Part shown: positions 1-8,853 of the stretch, one piece after another | How positions within the stretch are numbered: the stretch's first letter is position 1 | Layout of the letters: each line of letters begins with the position of its first letter | From: Microbulbifer sp. VAAF005 | Lineage (GTDB): Bacteria > Pseudomonadota > Gammaproteobacteria > Pseudomonadales > Cellvibrionaceae | Direction of reading: 5' to 3' | Assembly (NCBI RefSeq): GCF_030012985.1 | Contig: NZ_CP120233.1 | Span: 3,075,501 to 3,139,500, forward strand | Length of the DNA: 64,000 nt | Notes under the pieces: model-generated | Databases searched by the model: none | What the model saw: the letters and a program-made list of their open reading frames with translations, nothing else | What the model was told of the DNA's origin: nothing | Made by a program: the position numbers and the translations under genes

Positions 1-596
1 TATGGCGAAAAGCAGGGTTGCGTATCGGCTACATGCCGCAACGGCTTCACATCGATAGCTCAATGCCCATGTCAGTTGAACGCTTCTTACAGCTTGGCCA
101 ACCGGCGATGAAGCCCGAACAAGCACAGTCGGCATTGGAGAGAGTGGGCGCAGGGCAGCTTTTAGGCTCCTCTCTGGCAAATCTATCCGGTGGAGAAATG
201 CAGCGGGTCTTACTCGCCCGTGCCGCATCACGCAAACCTCAGCTGCTGGTCCTGGATGAACCCACTCAGGGAGTAGATGTCGGTGGTCAAAGTGAGTTGT
301 ACCAGTTAATTGCCACTCTGCGCGACGAGCTCGGCTGCGGTGTGTTACTGGTTTCCCATGACCTTCACTTGGTTATGGCCGCCACCGACCGGGTCCTTTG
401 TTTGAACCAGCATATCTGCTGTCACGGACACCCGGAGCAAGTAAGCCGCCACCCTGCCTATCTGGAATTATTTGGGGACAAGGTCGCCCCCTATACCCAC
501 CAGCATAACCACCAACATAAATTAAGTGGAGATATTGCGCCCGCAAGCAGCTGCAATCATCAACACACAAATACAAAAAACAAAGAGCAAAAATAA
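1..596 (+). CDS. znuC: Zinc ABC transporter ATP-binding protein ZnuC (5' end cut off by window)
   Basis: ATPase of the ZnuABC high-affinity zinc importer, acting on the cytoplasmic side of ZnuB. The open frame runs off the left edge, so the Walker A region is missing. What remains reads like ZnuC throughout: the Q-loop region IGYMPQ, the ABC signature LSGGE, Walker [11 protein letters not shown], the H-loop SHDLH and the family segment [10 protein letters not shown]. The C-terminal tail is rich in His (THQHNHQHK), as is common for ZnuC and probably metal-binding. The stop codon is followed directly by the GTG start of znuB, so the two are one operon. Identification is firm; only the N-terminal third is unseen. 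Confidence 0.95.
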   Translation, partial: WRKAGLRIGYMPQRLHIDSSMPMSVERFLQLGQPAMKPEQAQSALERVGAGQLLGSSLANLSGGEMQRVLLARAASRKPQLLVLDEPTQGVDVGGQSELYQLIATLRDELGCGVLLVSHDLHLVMAATDRVLCLNQHICCHGHPEQVSRHPAYLELFGDKVAPYTHQHNHQHKLSGDIAPASSCNHQHTNTKNKEQK

Positions 597-1397
597 GTGG
601 TCGATTTCGGCGAATTACTGCACAGCCAATTTCTCTGGTACGCCCTCGCCGCAGGTCTTATGGTCGCTGTTGTCAGCGGCCCTTTAGGCTGCTTCGCTGT
701 GTGGCGACGCATGGCCTATTTCGGCGACACCCTGGCTCACTCAGCCCTTCTCGGAGTGACGCTGGGTTTTGTACTTCAAATTATGCCAACGGTGGCTGTC
801 GGTATTACTTGCTGTGTACTGGCACTGCTGCTGATGTATTTACAACAACGCCAAAAACTCGCTGTAGACACCTTGCTAGGCATATTGTCCCATTCAATGC
901 TGGCACTGGGGATTGTCACCGTTAGTTTCTTCAAGATTAAGGTGGATCTCTTATCCCTGTTGCTGGGAGATCTACTCGCCGTTAGTGGTCAGGATTTGGT
1001 ATTGATGGCTATCGCCGCAGCCACAATCTTGGGGCTGCTCTACTTCCTGTGGGAACAATTATTGGCTTTTACCCTGCACGAGGAGTTGGCTTCGGTAGAA
1101 GGTATCCCTATCGAGCGGTTGCGGATAGCCCTAATGCTGATGCTGGCAATACTGATCGCCATTGCAATGAAAGTTGTGGGGGTTCTGCTAATTACCGCCC
1201 TGCTGATTATTCCTGCAGCTACCGCGAGAAAACTGTCCCCCACACCAGAGCGTATGGCGGTGCTGGCCTCATTACTGGGATGCTTAGCGGTAGTACTGGG
1301 CCTTCTAGCCTCTATCCTATGGAATACGCCGGCGGGTCCGTCCATTGTTCTGGCCGCAGCACTGTTCTTCCTCACTTCACAACTGCGAAACAGTTAA
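597..1397 (+). CDS. znuB: Zinc ABC transporter permease ZnuB
   Basis: Membrane channel subunit of the ZnuABC zinc importer, 266 residues, the usual length for this ABC-3 family permease. Most of the chain is hydrophobic and gives about eight membrane segments. Family landmarks are GPLGCFAVWRRMAYFGDTLA near the N terminus and ALLIIPAATAR in the second half. It begins with GTG immediately after the znuC stop codon, so translation is probably coupled. The periplasmic binding protein gene znuA and the regulator gene zur are not in the window and would be expected upstream. I see no Zur-type operator in the visible part. Confidence 0.95.
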   Translation: MVDFGELLHSQFLWYALAAGLMVAVVSGPLGCFAVWRRMAYFGDTLAHSALLGVTLGFVLQIMPTVAVGITCCVLALLLMYLQQRQKLAVDTLLGILSHSMLALGIVTVSFFKIKVDLLSLLLGDLLAVSGQDLVLMAIAAATILGLLYFLWEQLLAFTLHEELASVEGIPIERLRIALMLMLAILIAIAMKVVGVLLITALLIIPAATARKLSPTPERMAVLASLLGCLAVVLGLLASILWNTPAGPSIVLAAALFFLTSQLRNS

Positions 1398-1626
1398 AGC
1401 CCCTGCGGGCGAACCTCATCCTAATTTCTTATTTGATATCGCCATTTGTCGCAAATTGGCGTGCAAATCTACTTCTCAATGAGATATTTGTCACCATTTA
1501 TCGCAATAAGCTGATGGTTAGCCGCTAGCCAATTGTGTCAGTTTTCCGTCGTTGCTAGTGTTGCCCGACGACCAGCCTCTTTAGGACGGTCACCAATAAT
1601 GACAAAAAAAATGGACGCACAACGAT
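1398..1626. promoter_or_regulatory. Intergenic region with quasi-palindromic TTTGTCGCAAA-type sites
   Basis: This 229-bp spacer between znuB and the receptor gene probably holds the receptor promoter. A near-perfect inverted repeat is centred on TCG at about 1450 (arms CGCCATTTG and CAAATTGGCG). Looser copies follow at about 1487 (TTTGTCACC) and 1498 (TTTATCGCAA). The spacing and symmetry suggest an operator for a dimeric regulator. The regulator is unknown, and these sites do not match the Zur box I know. Confidence 0.35.
1444..1454 (+). repeat. Copy 1 of intergenic 11-mer ATTTGTCGCAA
   Basis: First of three exact copies in the window, all outside genes. It is the core of the inverted repeat between znuB and the TonB-dependent receptor gene. 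The core TTG-TCG-CAA is itself quasi-palindromic. Confidence 0.5.
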
Positions 1627-4239
1627 ATGGAAAAATTCTCTCTTCGTCGCAAGGTATTAACTACAGCCATAGTGGCGGCAACCGCTGCCACTAGCCCGCA
1701 AACACTTTTTGCCGCCGAGGATCAGGCGATGGAAGAAGTAGCGGTTGTAGGCTCTCGCATTAGTCGCAACGCTGAATTTGAAACAGCGACACCAATCCAG
1801 GTAATGGATCGCGACGCAATCGAAAGATCCGGCTACACCAACCTGCAGCAACTTTTTGAGAAAAACCCAGCCGCCGGTAATGGTACCTTCTCAACCCGAG
1901 GCAACAATCAGGACTCTACGGCCAACGGAGCTGCCGCAGTGAGCCTCCGCGGCATGGGCGCCGATGCCACTTTAGTACTGGTGAATGGCAAAAGAGTAGC
2001 TATCAGTGCATTTGCCGAGAGCATCACCACCAACTTTGTGGACATCAATAGTGTGCCTTTAGCGGCAATTGAACGGGTAGAAGTCCTAAAAGATGGCGCC
2101 TCAGCAATCTATGGTTCCGATGCCGTCGCTGGTGTGGTCAATCTGGTATTACGCAAAGACTTTGAAGGCACTGAGGTATCTGTCGATTACGGTGGTGCCG
2201 ATGGTTACGACGAGCAATCCATGTCTGCCGTCTGGGGCATCAATGGGGATGACTCAAACCTGACTGTTATTTTCGACCACCATAAAAATAGCCGCCTATC
2301 CAGTACCGAGCGCAGTGGCCTGGACACTGCTAACCAGTCCAGCCGCGGTGGAATGGATTTCCGTTCATCTAGGGGCTACCCCGGAAGCTTTAGTGTCAAT
2401 GGTACTATTGTTCCCGATCCAGACTGCCCAGATGAACGCGATACGGGAGAAGTCTGTGTCTATGATTACGGCCCCTGGACCCTGCTCACTCCAGAATCTG
2501 AGCGCACAGGCCTATTAATGCTGGGCCATACCCAGTTAACCGAGAGCGTAGAATTCTTTAGCGAGATCGCTGTTCAGCACAATACCTCCGTAGCCCAAGG
2601 TGCACCCACCCCACTGGACGGCGATGCAGGTCTCTATGTATTGGCTGACCACCCCAATAACCCATTCGGAGAAGATGTAGATATCTACCGCTATCGCACT
2701 GTAGATGCCGGCGCCCGCCAGTGGGATATCGAAACCGACAACCTACGCGGTGTCTTCGGCCTACGCGGCTCTATAGCCGACTGGGACTGGGAAGCTTCCG
2801 TACAGCGCTCCCGCAGCGAATCCACGCAGACCGGAGATCGCTCCCAGGGCTGGGTGCGTACGGACCTCCTACAAGAACAGATTGATGCCGGTAATTACAA
2901 TCCCTTTGGAGGGGTTCAGAACCCGGATTCTGTGATCGATGCCATTACTACCAGCTTGGTGCGCCAAGGCAAGTCTGAACTGACCAGCTATGACTTATCA
3001 GTCAATGGGGATTTATTTGACACTTCCAGTGGCACCATTGCCATGGCTGCGGGTTTGGAGTACCGGGAGGAGAAGGCTTCCGATATTCCTGACGACCAGT
3101 TCCAGCGTGGCCTGATCTTCGGTACTGAGTCAGTATCCGCCAGTGCAAGCCGGGATATTTCCTCAGCTTATGTCGAAGTTGCCATTCCTCTTCCCGCCAG
3201 GTTCGACCTGACTGTAGCTGCTCGCTACGATGACTACAGCGACTTTGGCAGCACCACCAACCCAATGGCGAACTTGCTGTGGACGGCAACCGACCAGCTG
3301 TCTCTGCGCGCCTCCTGGGGCACGGGCTTCCGTGCACCATCACTGGCTCAGGTAGGCCTCGGCCCATCCCAAGAATCACTATTCTTTGTGGATACTTACG
3401 GCTGTGAAGTTAATGATGCTTACTGCGCAAGCACAGATTACACCATTATTTTCTCCGGTAACCCGGATCTAGATGCTGAGGAGTCTGAATCCTTCAACAT
3501 CGGCGCTGTGTACGAGCCCATAGAAGATCTGCAACTCTCTATCGATTACTGGAATATCACCCAGGAAGGCAAGATTGATGAAGTACCCTTTGGCTATATC
3601 TACAGCCTTTACTGCTGGGATCAAGACAGCACCGTCTGCCGTCGCGATACACCGCTAGAAGGCGAAACCCTAGGCGCCCTGCAGTCTATCGATAGCAGCT
3701 TCACCAATATCGGCGAACAGGATGTATCAGGTGTAGACCTTAGTATCGTCTACAGTGGATTCGAGTTAGTAGGTGGTGAGCTTGGTCTGCGGCTGGATTA
3801 CTCCTACCTGGCTGAATTTGAGCGTGTTGAACTGAACTCCAGCGGAGATGCATTTATAACCCGCGACCTGGCTGGCGAGTACGAGTATCCACAACACCGA
3901 TGGAACGCTACCGCTGACTGGACCTTTGACACCTTCGGATTTAGCGCCGGGCTCAGCTACATTGGTGAATTTGAGGATACCCCGGACATCGATTTCGACG
4001 GGACTCTCGACTATGACACCAATAATTCCCGCACTGTAGACTCCTTCCTGACCATGAATATGCAGGCCCGTTATACCGGCTTCGAGAGTATGGTTTTGAG
4101 CCTCGGCGCGGATAACGTGTTTGATGAAGAGCCACCTTTCGCAATCGGTGATGGTAATGCGGACCTATATGGTTACGTGCAGTCACAGCATGATCCCCGT
4201 GGCCGCTTTATCTACGGCAAGATGACTTACAGTTTCTAG
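1627..4239 (+). CDS. TonB-dependent outer membrane receptor
   Basis: Outer membrane beta-barrel importer of 870 residues, energised by TonB. A signal peptide covers about residues 1-29 (cleavage near LFA-AED). A short segment EEVAVVGSRI resembles a TonB box region. The plug domain lies at about 50-185 (SLRGMGADATLVLVNGKR; DGASAIYGSDAVAGVVNLV), and the barrel ends in aromatic YSF, as expected for BAM recognition. Three extracellular-type segments carry paired Cys (about 267-277, 598-606 and 677-685), likely loop disulfides. The substrate is unknown. The gene follows znuCB, which could hint at metal uptake, but it lacks the His-rich loops of ZnuD-type zinc receptors. A strong terminator follows. 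Confidence 0.9.
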   Translation: MEKFSLRRKVLTTAIVAATAATSPQTLFAAEDQAMEEVAVVGSRISRNAEFETATPIQVMDRDAIERSGYTNLQQLFEKNPAAGNGTFSTRGNNQDSTANGAAAVSLRGMGADATLVLVNGKRVAISAFAESITTNFVDINSVPLAAIERVEVLKDGASAIYGSDAVAGVVNLVLRKDFEGTEVSVDYGGADGYDEQSMSAVWGINGDDSNLTVIFDHHKNSRLSSTERSGLDTANQSSRGGMDFRSSRGYPGSFSVNGTIVPDPDCPDERDTGEVCVYDYGPWTLLTPESERTGLLMLGHTQLTESVEFFSEIAVQHNTSVAQGAPTPLDGDAGLYVLADHPNNPFGEDVDIYRYRTVDAGARQWDIETDNLRGVFGLRGSIADWDWEASVQRSRSESTQTGDRSQGWVRTDLLQEQIDAGNYNPFGGVQNPDSVIDAITTSLVRQGKSELTSYDLSVNGDLFDTSSGTIAMAAGLEYREEKASDIPDDQFQRGLIFGTESVSASASRDISSAYVEVAIPLPARFDLTVAARYDDYSDFGSTTNPMANLLWTATDQLSLRASWGTGFRAPSLAQVGLGPSQESLFFVDTYGCEVNDAYCASTDYTIIFSGNPDLDAEESESFNIGAVYEPIEDLQLSIDYWNITQEGKIDEVPFGYIYSLYCWDQDSTVCRRDTPLEGETLGALQSIDSSFTNIGEQDVSGVDLSIVYSGFELVGGELGLRLDYSYLAEFERVELNSSGDAFITRDLAGEYEYPQHRWNATADWTFDTFGFSAGLSYIGEFEDTPDIDFDGTLDYDTNNSRTVDSFLTMNMQARYTGFESMVLSLGADNVFDEEPPFAIGDGNADLYGYVQSQHDPRGRFIYGKMTYSF

Positions 4240-4256
4240 TATTTGTTATTAACCAA

Positions 4257-4293
4257 AAACAGAAAGGGAGACCTTTAGCCTCCCTTTCTGTTT
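4257..4293 (+). terminator. Rho-independent-type terminator after the TonB receptor gene
   Basis: Perfect 14-bp stem (AAACAGAAAGGGAG / CTCCCTTTCTGTTT) with a 9-nt loop, starting 17 bases after the receptor stop. The U-tract is short, but A-rich and T-rich arm ends on both strands would let it also stop the minus-strand small-gene operon ending at 4322. Confidence 0.8.
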
Positions 4294-4321
4294 CGCATTT
4301 ATTAAGGTACTTGACCTATAA

Positions 4322-4492
4322 TTACTTTTCCACTCCATTCCTTCTAGATTTATTTGCTGCGACCTCAAATGAAATGCGTTGTTTAGCCATCTCTTCTCCA
4401 GCCTTTCGAAACTCGCGAATTCCCAGCAAAATACCAACCAATTCAAAAAGCGAAACTGCCACTCCAATAAATAATAGGTAGATTTCTGGCAC
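4322..4492 (-). CDS. Small membrane protein, third of a tandem trio, unknown function
   Basis: Unrecognised protein of 56 residues. I place the start at GTG 4492 rather than the upstream ATG at 4564. The GTG lies two bases after the stop of the preceding small gene and has AGGAA about seven bases ahead of it, whereas the ATG would force a 70-bp overlap. The protein has one membrane segment (YLLFIGVAVSLFELVGILLG), then a charged cytoplasmic-type tail rich in Lys, Arg and Glu. It is the last gene of a three-gene cluster with 2-3 bp gaps. No function can be assigned. It ends 29 bp before the shared terminator. Confidence 0.6.
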   Translation of the reverse strand: MPEIYLLFIGVAVSLFELVGILLGIREFRKAGEEMAKQRISFEVAANKSRRNGVEK

Positions 4493-4494
4493 GT

Positions 4495-4683
4495 CTAATT
4501 CCTGCGGGCTAGCAAAGCTGTCACTTTGAAATAGATACCCAACGTCAGAATAGTGGGAACCCAAAGTGCGGTAAAAATGCCCTGCTCCTTATAGCCGTTA
4601 AACCACAAGCCGGCTGACAGTGCCAGAGAGACTAAAACCGCCACCAAGATAAAGAAATCTGATACTTTTAACACGCACCACAT
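4495..4683 (-). CDS. Small two-span membrane protein, second of a tandem trio, unknown function
   Basis: Unrecognised protein of 62 residues with two hydrophobic segments (FFILVAVLVSLALSAGLWF and ALWVPTILTLGIYFKVTALL) joined by a short polar turn (NGYKEQG). The basic end ARRN would favour a cytoplasmic C terminus. The ATG at 4683 lies three bases after the stop of the first gene. AGAGG sits right against that ATG, so the true start may be the GTG at 4674, nine bases downstream, where the spacing is better. The tight packing argues that it is translated together with its neighbours. Confidence 0.6.
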   Translation of the reverse strand: MWCVLKVSDFFILVAVLVSLALSAGLWFNGYKEQGIFTALWVPTILTLGIYFKVTALLARRN

Positions 4684-4686
4684 CCT

Positions 4687-4947
4687 CTAATCTTCATCAA
4701 ATTTCCAGAAACCAAGCGCTGCCATTAGCAAGCCGAAGATAGTTATACCTGCAGGAATCCGCAATCCCAGTACACCAAAAACATCCAACATAGAGGGAAT
4801 AAAAGTAATAAACCCCAAAATACCCCACAGAAAGAATACACTGGAAATCAGTATTCCAGTCCAACCCACTATCAATCGTAACTTTTTGGATCGAAAATAA
4901 TCGGCCAAAATTAAAGACTTCGCTAATAGTATAAGAACGGGCTTCAT
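4687..4947 (-). CDS. Small membrane protein, first of a tandem trio, unknown function
   Basis: Unrecognised membrane protein of 86 residues from ATG 4947; a GTG at 4959 would add four. Two or three hydrophobic segments are visible (LIVGWTGILISSVFFLWGIL; FIPSMLDVFGVLGL; GITIFGLLMAALGFW), and the end is acidic (KFDED). It follows the dipeptidase gene on the same strand after 57 bp and may share its transcript. It does not look like a paralogue of the next two proteins. No domain is recognised, so no function is claimed. Confidence 0.6.
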   Translation of the reverse strand: MKPVLILLAKSLILADYFRSKKLRLIVGWTGILISSVFFLWGILGFITFIPSMLDVFGVLGLRIPAGITIFGLLMAALGFWKFDED

Positions 4948-5004
4948 CGGCTCGAACACTAATAACAGAATAGTGCAGTCTAGCTAAGTTCGAAGATTAG
5001 GTGC

Positions 5005-6201
5005 CTAACCTTTATGGCGCTTGGCATAAGCTTCATTAGCTTGCCAAACTCTGACTAAATTTCCACCCAGAATTTTTTTAATATCTCGCTTGCTATATCC
5101 ACGTTTTAGTAGTCCTTCAACCAAGTGTGGGTACTCTGAGACGTCTTTTAAACCGATTGGCAGACTATCTCCGACGCCATCAAAATCTGAACCGATGCCA
5201 ATATGGTCAACTCCTACCAGGTTTCGGATATGATCGAAATGATTAAGAACATCATCTAATTTCGCAAAGATAAACTTCTCACGGGAAAGCTTGTCAGTGT
5301 ATTCCTCCACTTCCTTACTATCTTTGGACAAGCCTTTTTCCTTAGCAAAAATATCAACCAACTCACTTATTTCACGGTATGAATTCAGTGATTCTTTACT
5401 GATAAATGTGGAGCCAAAGTTAATCATGATAATGCCACCGTTATCGGCTAATGCTTTTATCATTTCATCATTCATATTTCGTTCAAATCCCGGCGTAAAA
5501 TGCCTTGCCGAAGAGTGTGAAGCGATAATAGGAACAGCAGATAAATCAATAACTTGCCAAAAAGCCGCATCCGACACATGGGAAATATCGATCATTACTC
5601 CCATCCGATTCATCTCTCGTACCAAGCGCTTTCCAAAAGCACTCAAACCTTCCCAAGGCCTGTTTTTATCATACGAGGAATCAGAGATATGATTGCTCTT
5701 TGAGTGGGCTAAGGTAATGTACCTCACCCCTCTATCAGAGAAGTACTTTAAGTTGGTAAGATCCCCCTCAATAGGAGCCCCGTTCTCTATACCCAAGGGT
5801 AAAGAAATTAAGCCGGCATTGACTTGCTTTTGTAGATCATTTATTGACTTAGGTATTGCAAATTTATCCGGGTGCTGTTTGACCATTGCCTCTACTTTAT
5901 CAATCAAAGTATCTGCATAAGATTTGGCAATACCCTCATCCTCCTTTTCTGCTGGAACATAAATAGACATAAAAGGGGCATTTAGTCCACCTGCTTTAGC
6001 TCGAGGGTAATCAAAGTCTCCCTTATCCGTACTAATCCCAACATCTTCTTCAGCTTGTTCGAGACGATAGGGAACATCCACATGTCCATCAACAATCAAA
6101 TACTCTTGAACCAGTTCTTGAGCTAGATCTTTACCTTCACCTGCAAATACAGGGTTGCAAGTTAGTGCACATAATGCTCCAACTAAAAAATAATTTTTCA
6201 A
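5005..6201 (-). CDS. Secreted membrane dipeptidase (peptidase family M19)
   Basis: Zinc dipeptidase of the renal-dipeptidase family, 398 residues, cleaving dipeptides in the periplasm. A signal peptide spans about residues 1-20 (ends PVFA-GEG). The metal-binding motifs of the family are visible in order: the HxD pair in VDGHVDVP, the bridging Glu in GIENGAPI, His in MIDISHVSD, His in IIASHSSAR, and the Asp region GIGSDFDGV. The start is TTG at 6201, supported by GGGAG eight bases ahead. It is preceded by about 200 bp without a gene and followed by the small-membrane-protein trio. A role in recycling peptidoglycan or dietary dipeptides is inference. Confidence 0.9.
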   Translation of the reverse strand: MKNYFLVGALCALTCNPVFAGEGKDLAQELVQEYLIVDGHVDVPYRLEQAEEDVGISTDKGDFDYPRAKAGGLNAPFMSIYVPAEKEDEGIAKSYADTLIDKVEAMVKQHPDKFAIPKSINDLQKQVNAGLISLPLGIENGAPIEGDLTNLKYFSDRGVRYITLAHSKSNHISDSSYDKNRPWEGLSAFGKRLVREMNRMGVMIDISHVSDAAFWQVIDLSAVPIIASHSSARHFTPGFERNMNDEMIKALADNGGIIMINFGSTFISKESLNSYREISELVDIFAKEKGLSKDSKEVEEYTDKLSREKFIFAKLDDVLNHFDHIRNLVGVDHIGIGSDFDGVGDSLPIGLKDVSEYPHLVEGLLKRGYSKRDIKKILGGNLVRVWQANEAYAKRHKG

Positions 6202-6398
6202 ATGACAATCTCCCTATTTGTATGAATATATCTGCAAAATTCACGATAGATGATGTTCATCTAGAGCCACATTTCTTAAGTACATTAATTTGATTCGTTA
6301 ATCCACAAAGATTAAATCGTTGTCTTTCTTATAGCTGCAGATTGGCTGAATCTTAGGGGTAACATTAAAACAATGACCAAAATTAGATGATGTATAGC

Positions 6399-7247
6399 TT
6401 AGCCGGGTAACGGGTAAGGTAGCAAAAGCATATGCAAAAGATTTACCCCCCAATGCGCCATTACGCATATCCAAAAATTCTGTCGCAATGTCCAAATCAA
6501 TGCATAACAGATTGAAGCGACTATCAATAATAGCACTGCGGAGATATCTGTTGACCACCCTCCATGTAGAAGCACAAATACCGTAGCTACAACTGGTACG
6601 GACAACCAGCGCCAGCGCCCTAGTAGCTCTTCGCTACCCCGCTGTAATATCCACCGGAAGAAGCCCTCCTCAGAAATGCAAACAATTACTAAGTTAATCA
6701 TTGCTGCAACGGCGATAGTGCCAGTAAATTTTATCGAAGGTGTATACAGGAGTAGACCTAATGCAATGGGAGTAAATATAGCCAATAAAAGATAGGGTAA
6801 GTCCGTAAAACGGAAGGTCTGCTTCATGCGCAACATAAAAGCCAATAAAGCAATAGAAATAATTGCTTTACCGCTGTTTATACTGGCATAGATAAGATTA
6901 CCACTTGTATCTGTATAGGGCGCTAATACTTGGACACGTTCACTGCCGGGAAGCAAATTTAATCCCGATATAAGCATTAAAAGAGCTACAGAAAGAAAAG
7001 ACAGCGCTCTTGACCAACCGCTAGTAGACTCAATTGCCCGCAGAAAAATCCAGATTACGGGGGCTATCAGCCCACTCCAGCCGAAAGGAATGAAACAAAG
7101 TGATAGCAAGATAGGTGCAGCCCAAGGACTCACCATACCAGATGGTGTCTGATCTCTTCTTCTCCTTAAAGCAGCAACTTCATTTTGCATCGATTGGCCC
7201 AGAATTAATATCTTATTTGATAACAATAGCTCATACGATTCCTTCAC
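6399..7247 (-). CDS. CPBP-family intramembrane metalloprotease at the end of the cox operon
   Basis: Polytopic membrane protein of 282 residues. The C-terminal half carries the CPBP (CAAX protease and bacteriocin-processing) signature: the EExxxR motif in SEEGFFRWILQ, then HGG in VLLHGGWS, then HWGVN near the end. The start is GTG at 7247, sharing its G with the TAG stop of the SCO1-like gene, so translation is coupled to the cox assembly genes. A later Met at MQNEV is a possible alternative start. The substrate is unknown. Its place as last gene of the oxidase operon suggests, without proving, a role in handling a membrane subunit or assembly factor. Confidence 0.8.
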   Translation of the reverse strand: MKESYELLLSNKILILGQSMQNEVAALRRRRDQTPSGMVSPWAAPILLSLCFIPFGWSGLIAPVIWIFLRAIESTSGWSRALSFLSVALLMLISGLNLLPGSERVQVLAPYTDTSGNLIYASINSGKAIISIALLAFMLRMKQTFRFTDLPYLLLAIFTPIALGLLLYTPSIKFTGTIAVAAMINLVIVCISEEGFFRWILQRGSEELLGRWRWLSVPVVATVFVLLHGGWSTDISAVLLLIVASICYALIWTLRQNFWICVMAHWGVNLLHMLLLPYPLPG

Positions 7248-7933
7248 TATCCATTAAAGGTCGCTCGTATTGAACGATAGGTCAACTTCATTTTTGCAGG
7301 ATCTAAAGGTGCCTTAAAAAAAGCGTGATAATGCCCTCTAGGATTAATTAATACAACTTGAGACCCATGATCGATAGTATAACCGCCCTCAGCAAGAGAA
7401 ACTTTATTAAAAGGTACATTTAGCTGAGTGGCAAATTTCTTCAGCTTAAAAAAATCACCGGTAATACCACGAAATTCAGAATTAAAATACCGGACATATT
7501 GCCCCAACAGCTCCGGCTTGTCCCTACTTGGGTCAACCGAGACGAGTACTACGTCTGTAGATGCTCTGGTACTTTCGTCTAAAGTTTTATAAAAATTATT
7601 AAGTGTAGATAGAGTTGTTGGACAGATATCTGGACAGTGGGTAAACCCAAAAAATACCAGAGTCCACTTACCTTGAAAGTCTTTGGTATAGAAATCTCTA
7701 CTGTCATCAGACAATAATTGTATATCTTCTATGATTCTTGGTCTCTGCAGTTTTACAGTGCCATTAATTCTAAGCTCCTCATCAGTGATAATACGAGGCT
7801 GTCCGAGCTTATGTATGAATCCTGCAAGCACAGCAAGAATCAATACTAAAAGAACAATAACGGTAATTCTAATTCCACGTTTCTGTTTATCGATGGCAGA
7901 ATATTGATTTTCCACTTTTCCCTCACACTTCAA
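7247..7933 (-). CDS. SCO1/SenC-family copper chaperone for cytochrome oxidase
   Basis: Membrane-anchored thioredoxin-fold protein of 228 residues that delivers copper to the CuA centre of cytochrome c oxidase. One membrane segment lies at about residues 25-42, followed by a periplasmic domain. The copper ligands are visible: the CPDIC motif in FTHCPDICPTT and the distal His in TIDHGS. Its start overlaps the end of ctaB by 11 bp, and its stop overlaps the CPBP gene start by one base. Position and motifs agree with a dedicated oxidase assembly role. Confidence 0.93.
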   Translation of the reverse strand: MKCEGKVENQYSAIDKQKRGIRITVIVLLVLILAVLAGFIHKLGQPRIITDEELRINGTVKLQRPRIIEDIQLLSDDSRDFYTKDFQGKWTLVFFGFTHCPDICPTTLSTLNNFYKTLDESTRASTDVVLVSVDPSRDKPELLGQYVRYFNSEFRGITGDFFKLKKFATQLNVPFNKVSLAEGGYTIDHGSQVVLINPRGHYHAFFKAPLDPAKMKLTYRSIRATFNG

Positions 7934-8816
7934 TTAAATAATGATCTAATAGCATGATAAAAAATAGTGCCATTAAATAAATTATCGAATATTTGAAAGT
8001 CTCCATACCAGCATTGGGTTTTTTTCCAATGAGCATTACAAAGCTCCAATAAACAAAACCAAACCCAAGTACGACAGCACCCAGTAAATATAACCACCCA
8101 AACATCGCGGTAGCAAAGGGCAATAGGCTAACGGCCAGTAAAATAAAGGTATACAAAACTATATTTAGGTTTGTATAGGGTATTCCATGCGTAACCGGTA
8201 ACATAGGAATATCAGCTTTTGCATACTCTTCTTTTCTATGTACGGCAAGGGCCCAAAAATGTGGAGGAGTCCAAGCAAAAATAATCAATACTAACAACAA
8301 TGCATGCCCATGCACTTCCCCAGTAACCGCAGTCCATCCCAGTAAGGGCGGAGCGGCTCCTGCAAGCCCACCTATAACAATGTTTTGTGGTGTGGCGCGT
8401 TTCAGGAACATGGTGTAAATCACCGCATATCCGAGAAGAGATATTAAGGTTAGCCAAGCGGTAAGGGCATTTACAAAAACCAATAGGATAAACATCCCCG
8501 TCACGCCCAAGCTAAGAGCAAAAGCAATAGCTTTAGTTGGCTCAACCCGTCCTTTCGCAATCGGGCGATTGCTAGTACGAGCCATTTTTGTATCAATATG
8601 ACGATCAACTAAATGATTTACTGCCGCAGCACTACCCGCACAAAATGCAATTCCCAAATTACCAAATACTAAAATATCTAGCGGCACCATTCCTGGAACA
8701 GCTAAAAACATTCCAATAACAGAAGTTAACAGCATAAGCATAACTACTCGAGGCTTAGTAAGCTCATAGTAGTCCCGCCATTGAATTTGATGTATTCCCG
8801 TGGAATTTATGGCCAT
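7923..8816 (-). CDS. ctaB: Heme O synthase (protoheme IX farnesyltransferase)
   Basis: UbiA-family membrane prenyltransferase of 297 residues (also called cyoE). It adds a farnesyl group to heme b to make heme O, the precursor of the heme A used by the oxidase encoded here. The catalytic Asp-rich motif is NHLVDRHIDTKMART followed by NRPIAKG, and the second family loop contains the WTPPHFWALA segment. About nine membrane spans are visible. It lies just downstream of ctaA, so the heme O to heme A pathway is encoded together. Confidence 0.95.
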   Translation of the reverse strand: MAINSTGIHQIQWRDYYELTKPRVVMLMLLTSVIGMFLAVPGMVPLDILVFGNLGIAFCAGSAAAVNHLVDRHIDTKMARTSNRPIAKGRVEPTKAIAFALSLGVTGMFILLVFVNALTAWLTLISLLGYAVIYTMFLKRATPQNIVIGGLAGAAPPLLGWTAVTGEVHGHALLLVLIIFAWTPPHFWALAVHRKEEYAKADIPMLPVTHGIPYTNLNIVLYTFILLAVSLLPFATAMFGWLYLLGAVVLGFGFVYWSFVMLIGKKPNAGMETFKYSIIYLMALFFIMLLDHYLIEV

Positions 8817-8853
8817 ATTCGCACCTATTTTTATATTTATATACGCTTAATAT

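Noticed and set aside
4322..4564. ATG start at 4564 for the third small membrane gene
   Set aside because: It would overlap the previous gene by 70 bp, whereas GTG 4492 has a good ribosome site and a two-base gap.
6298..6558. An 86-codon minus-strand open frame
   Set aside because: It overlaps the well-supported end of the CPBP gene in another frame and has no protein-like features.
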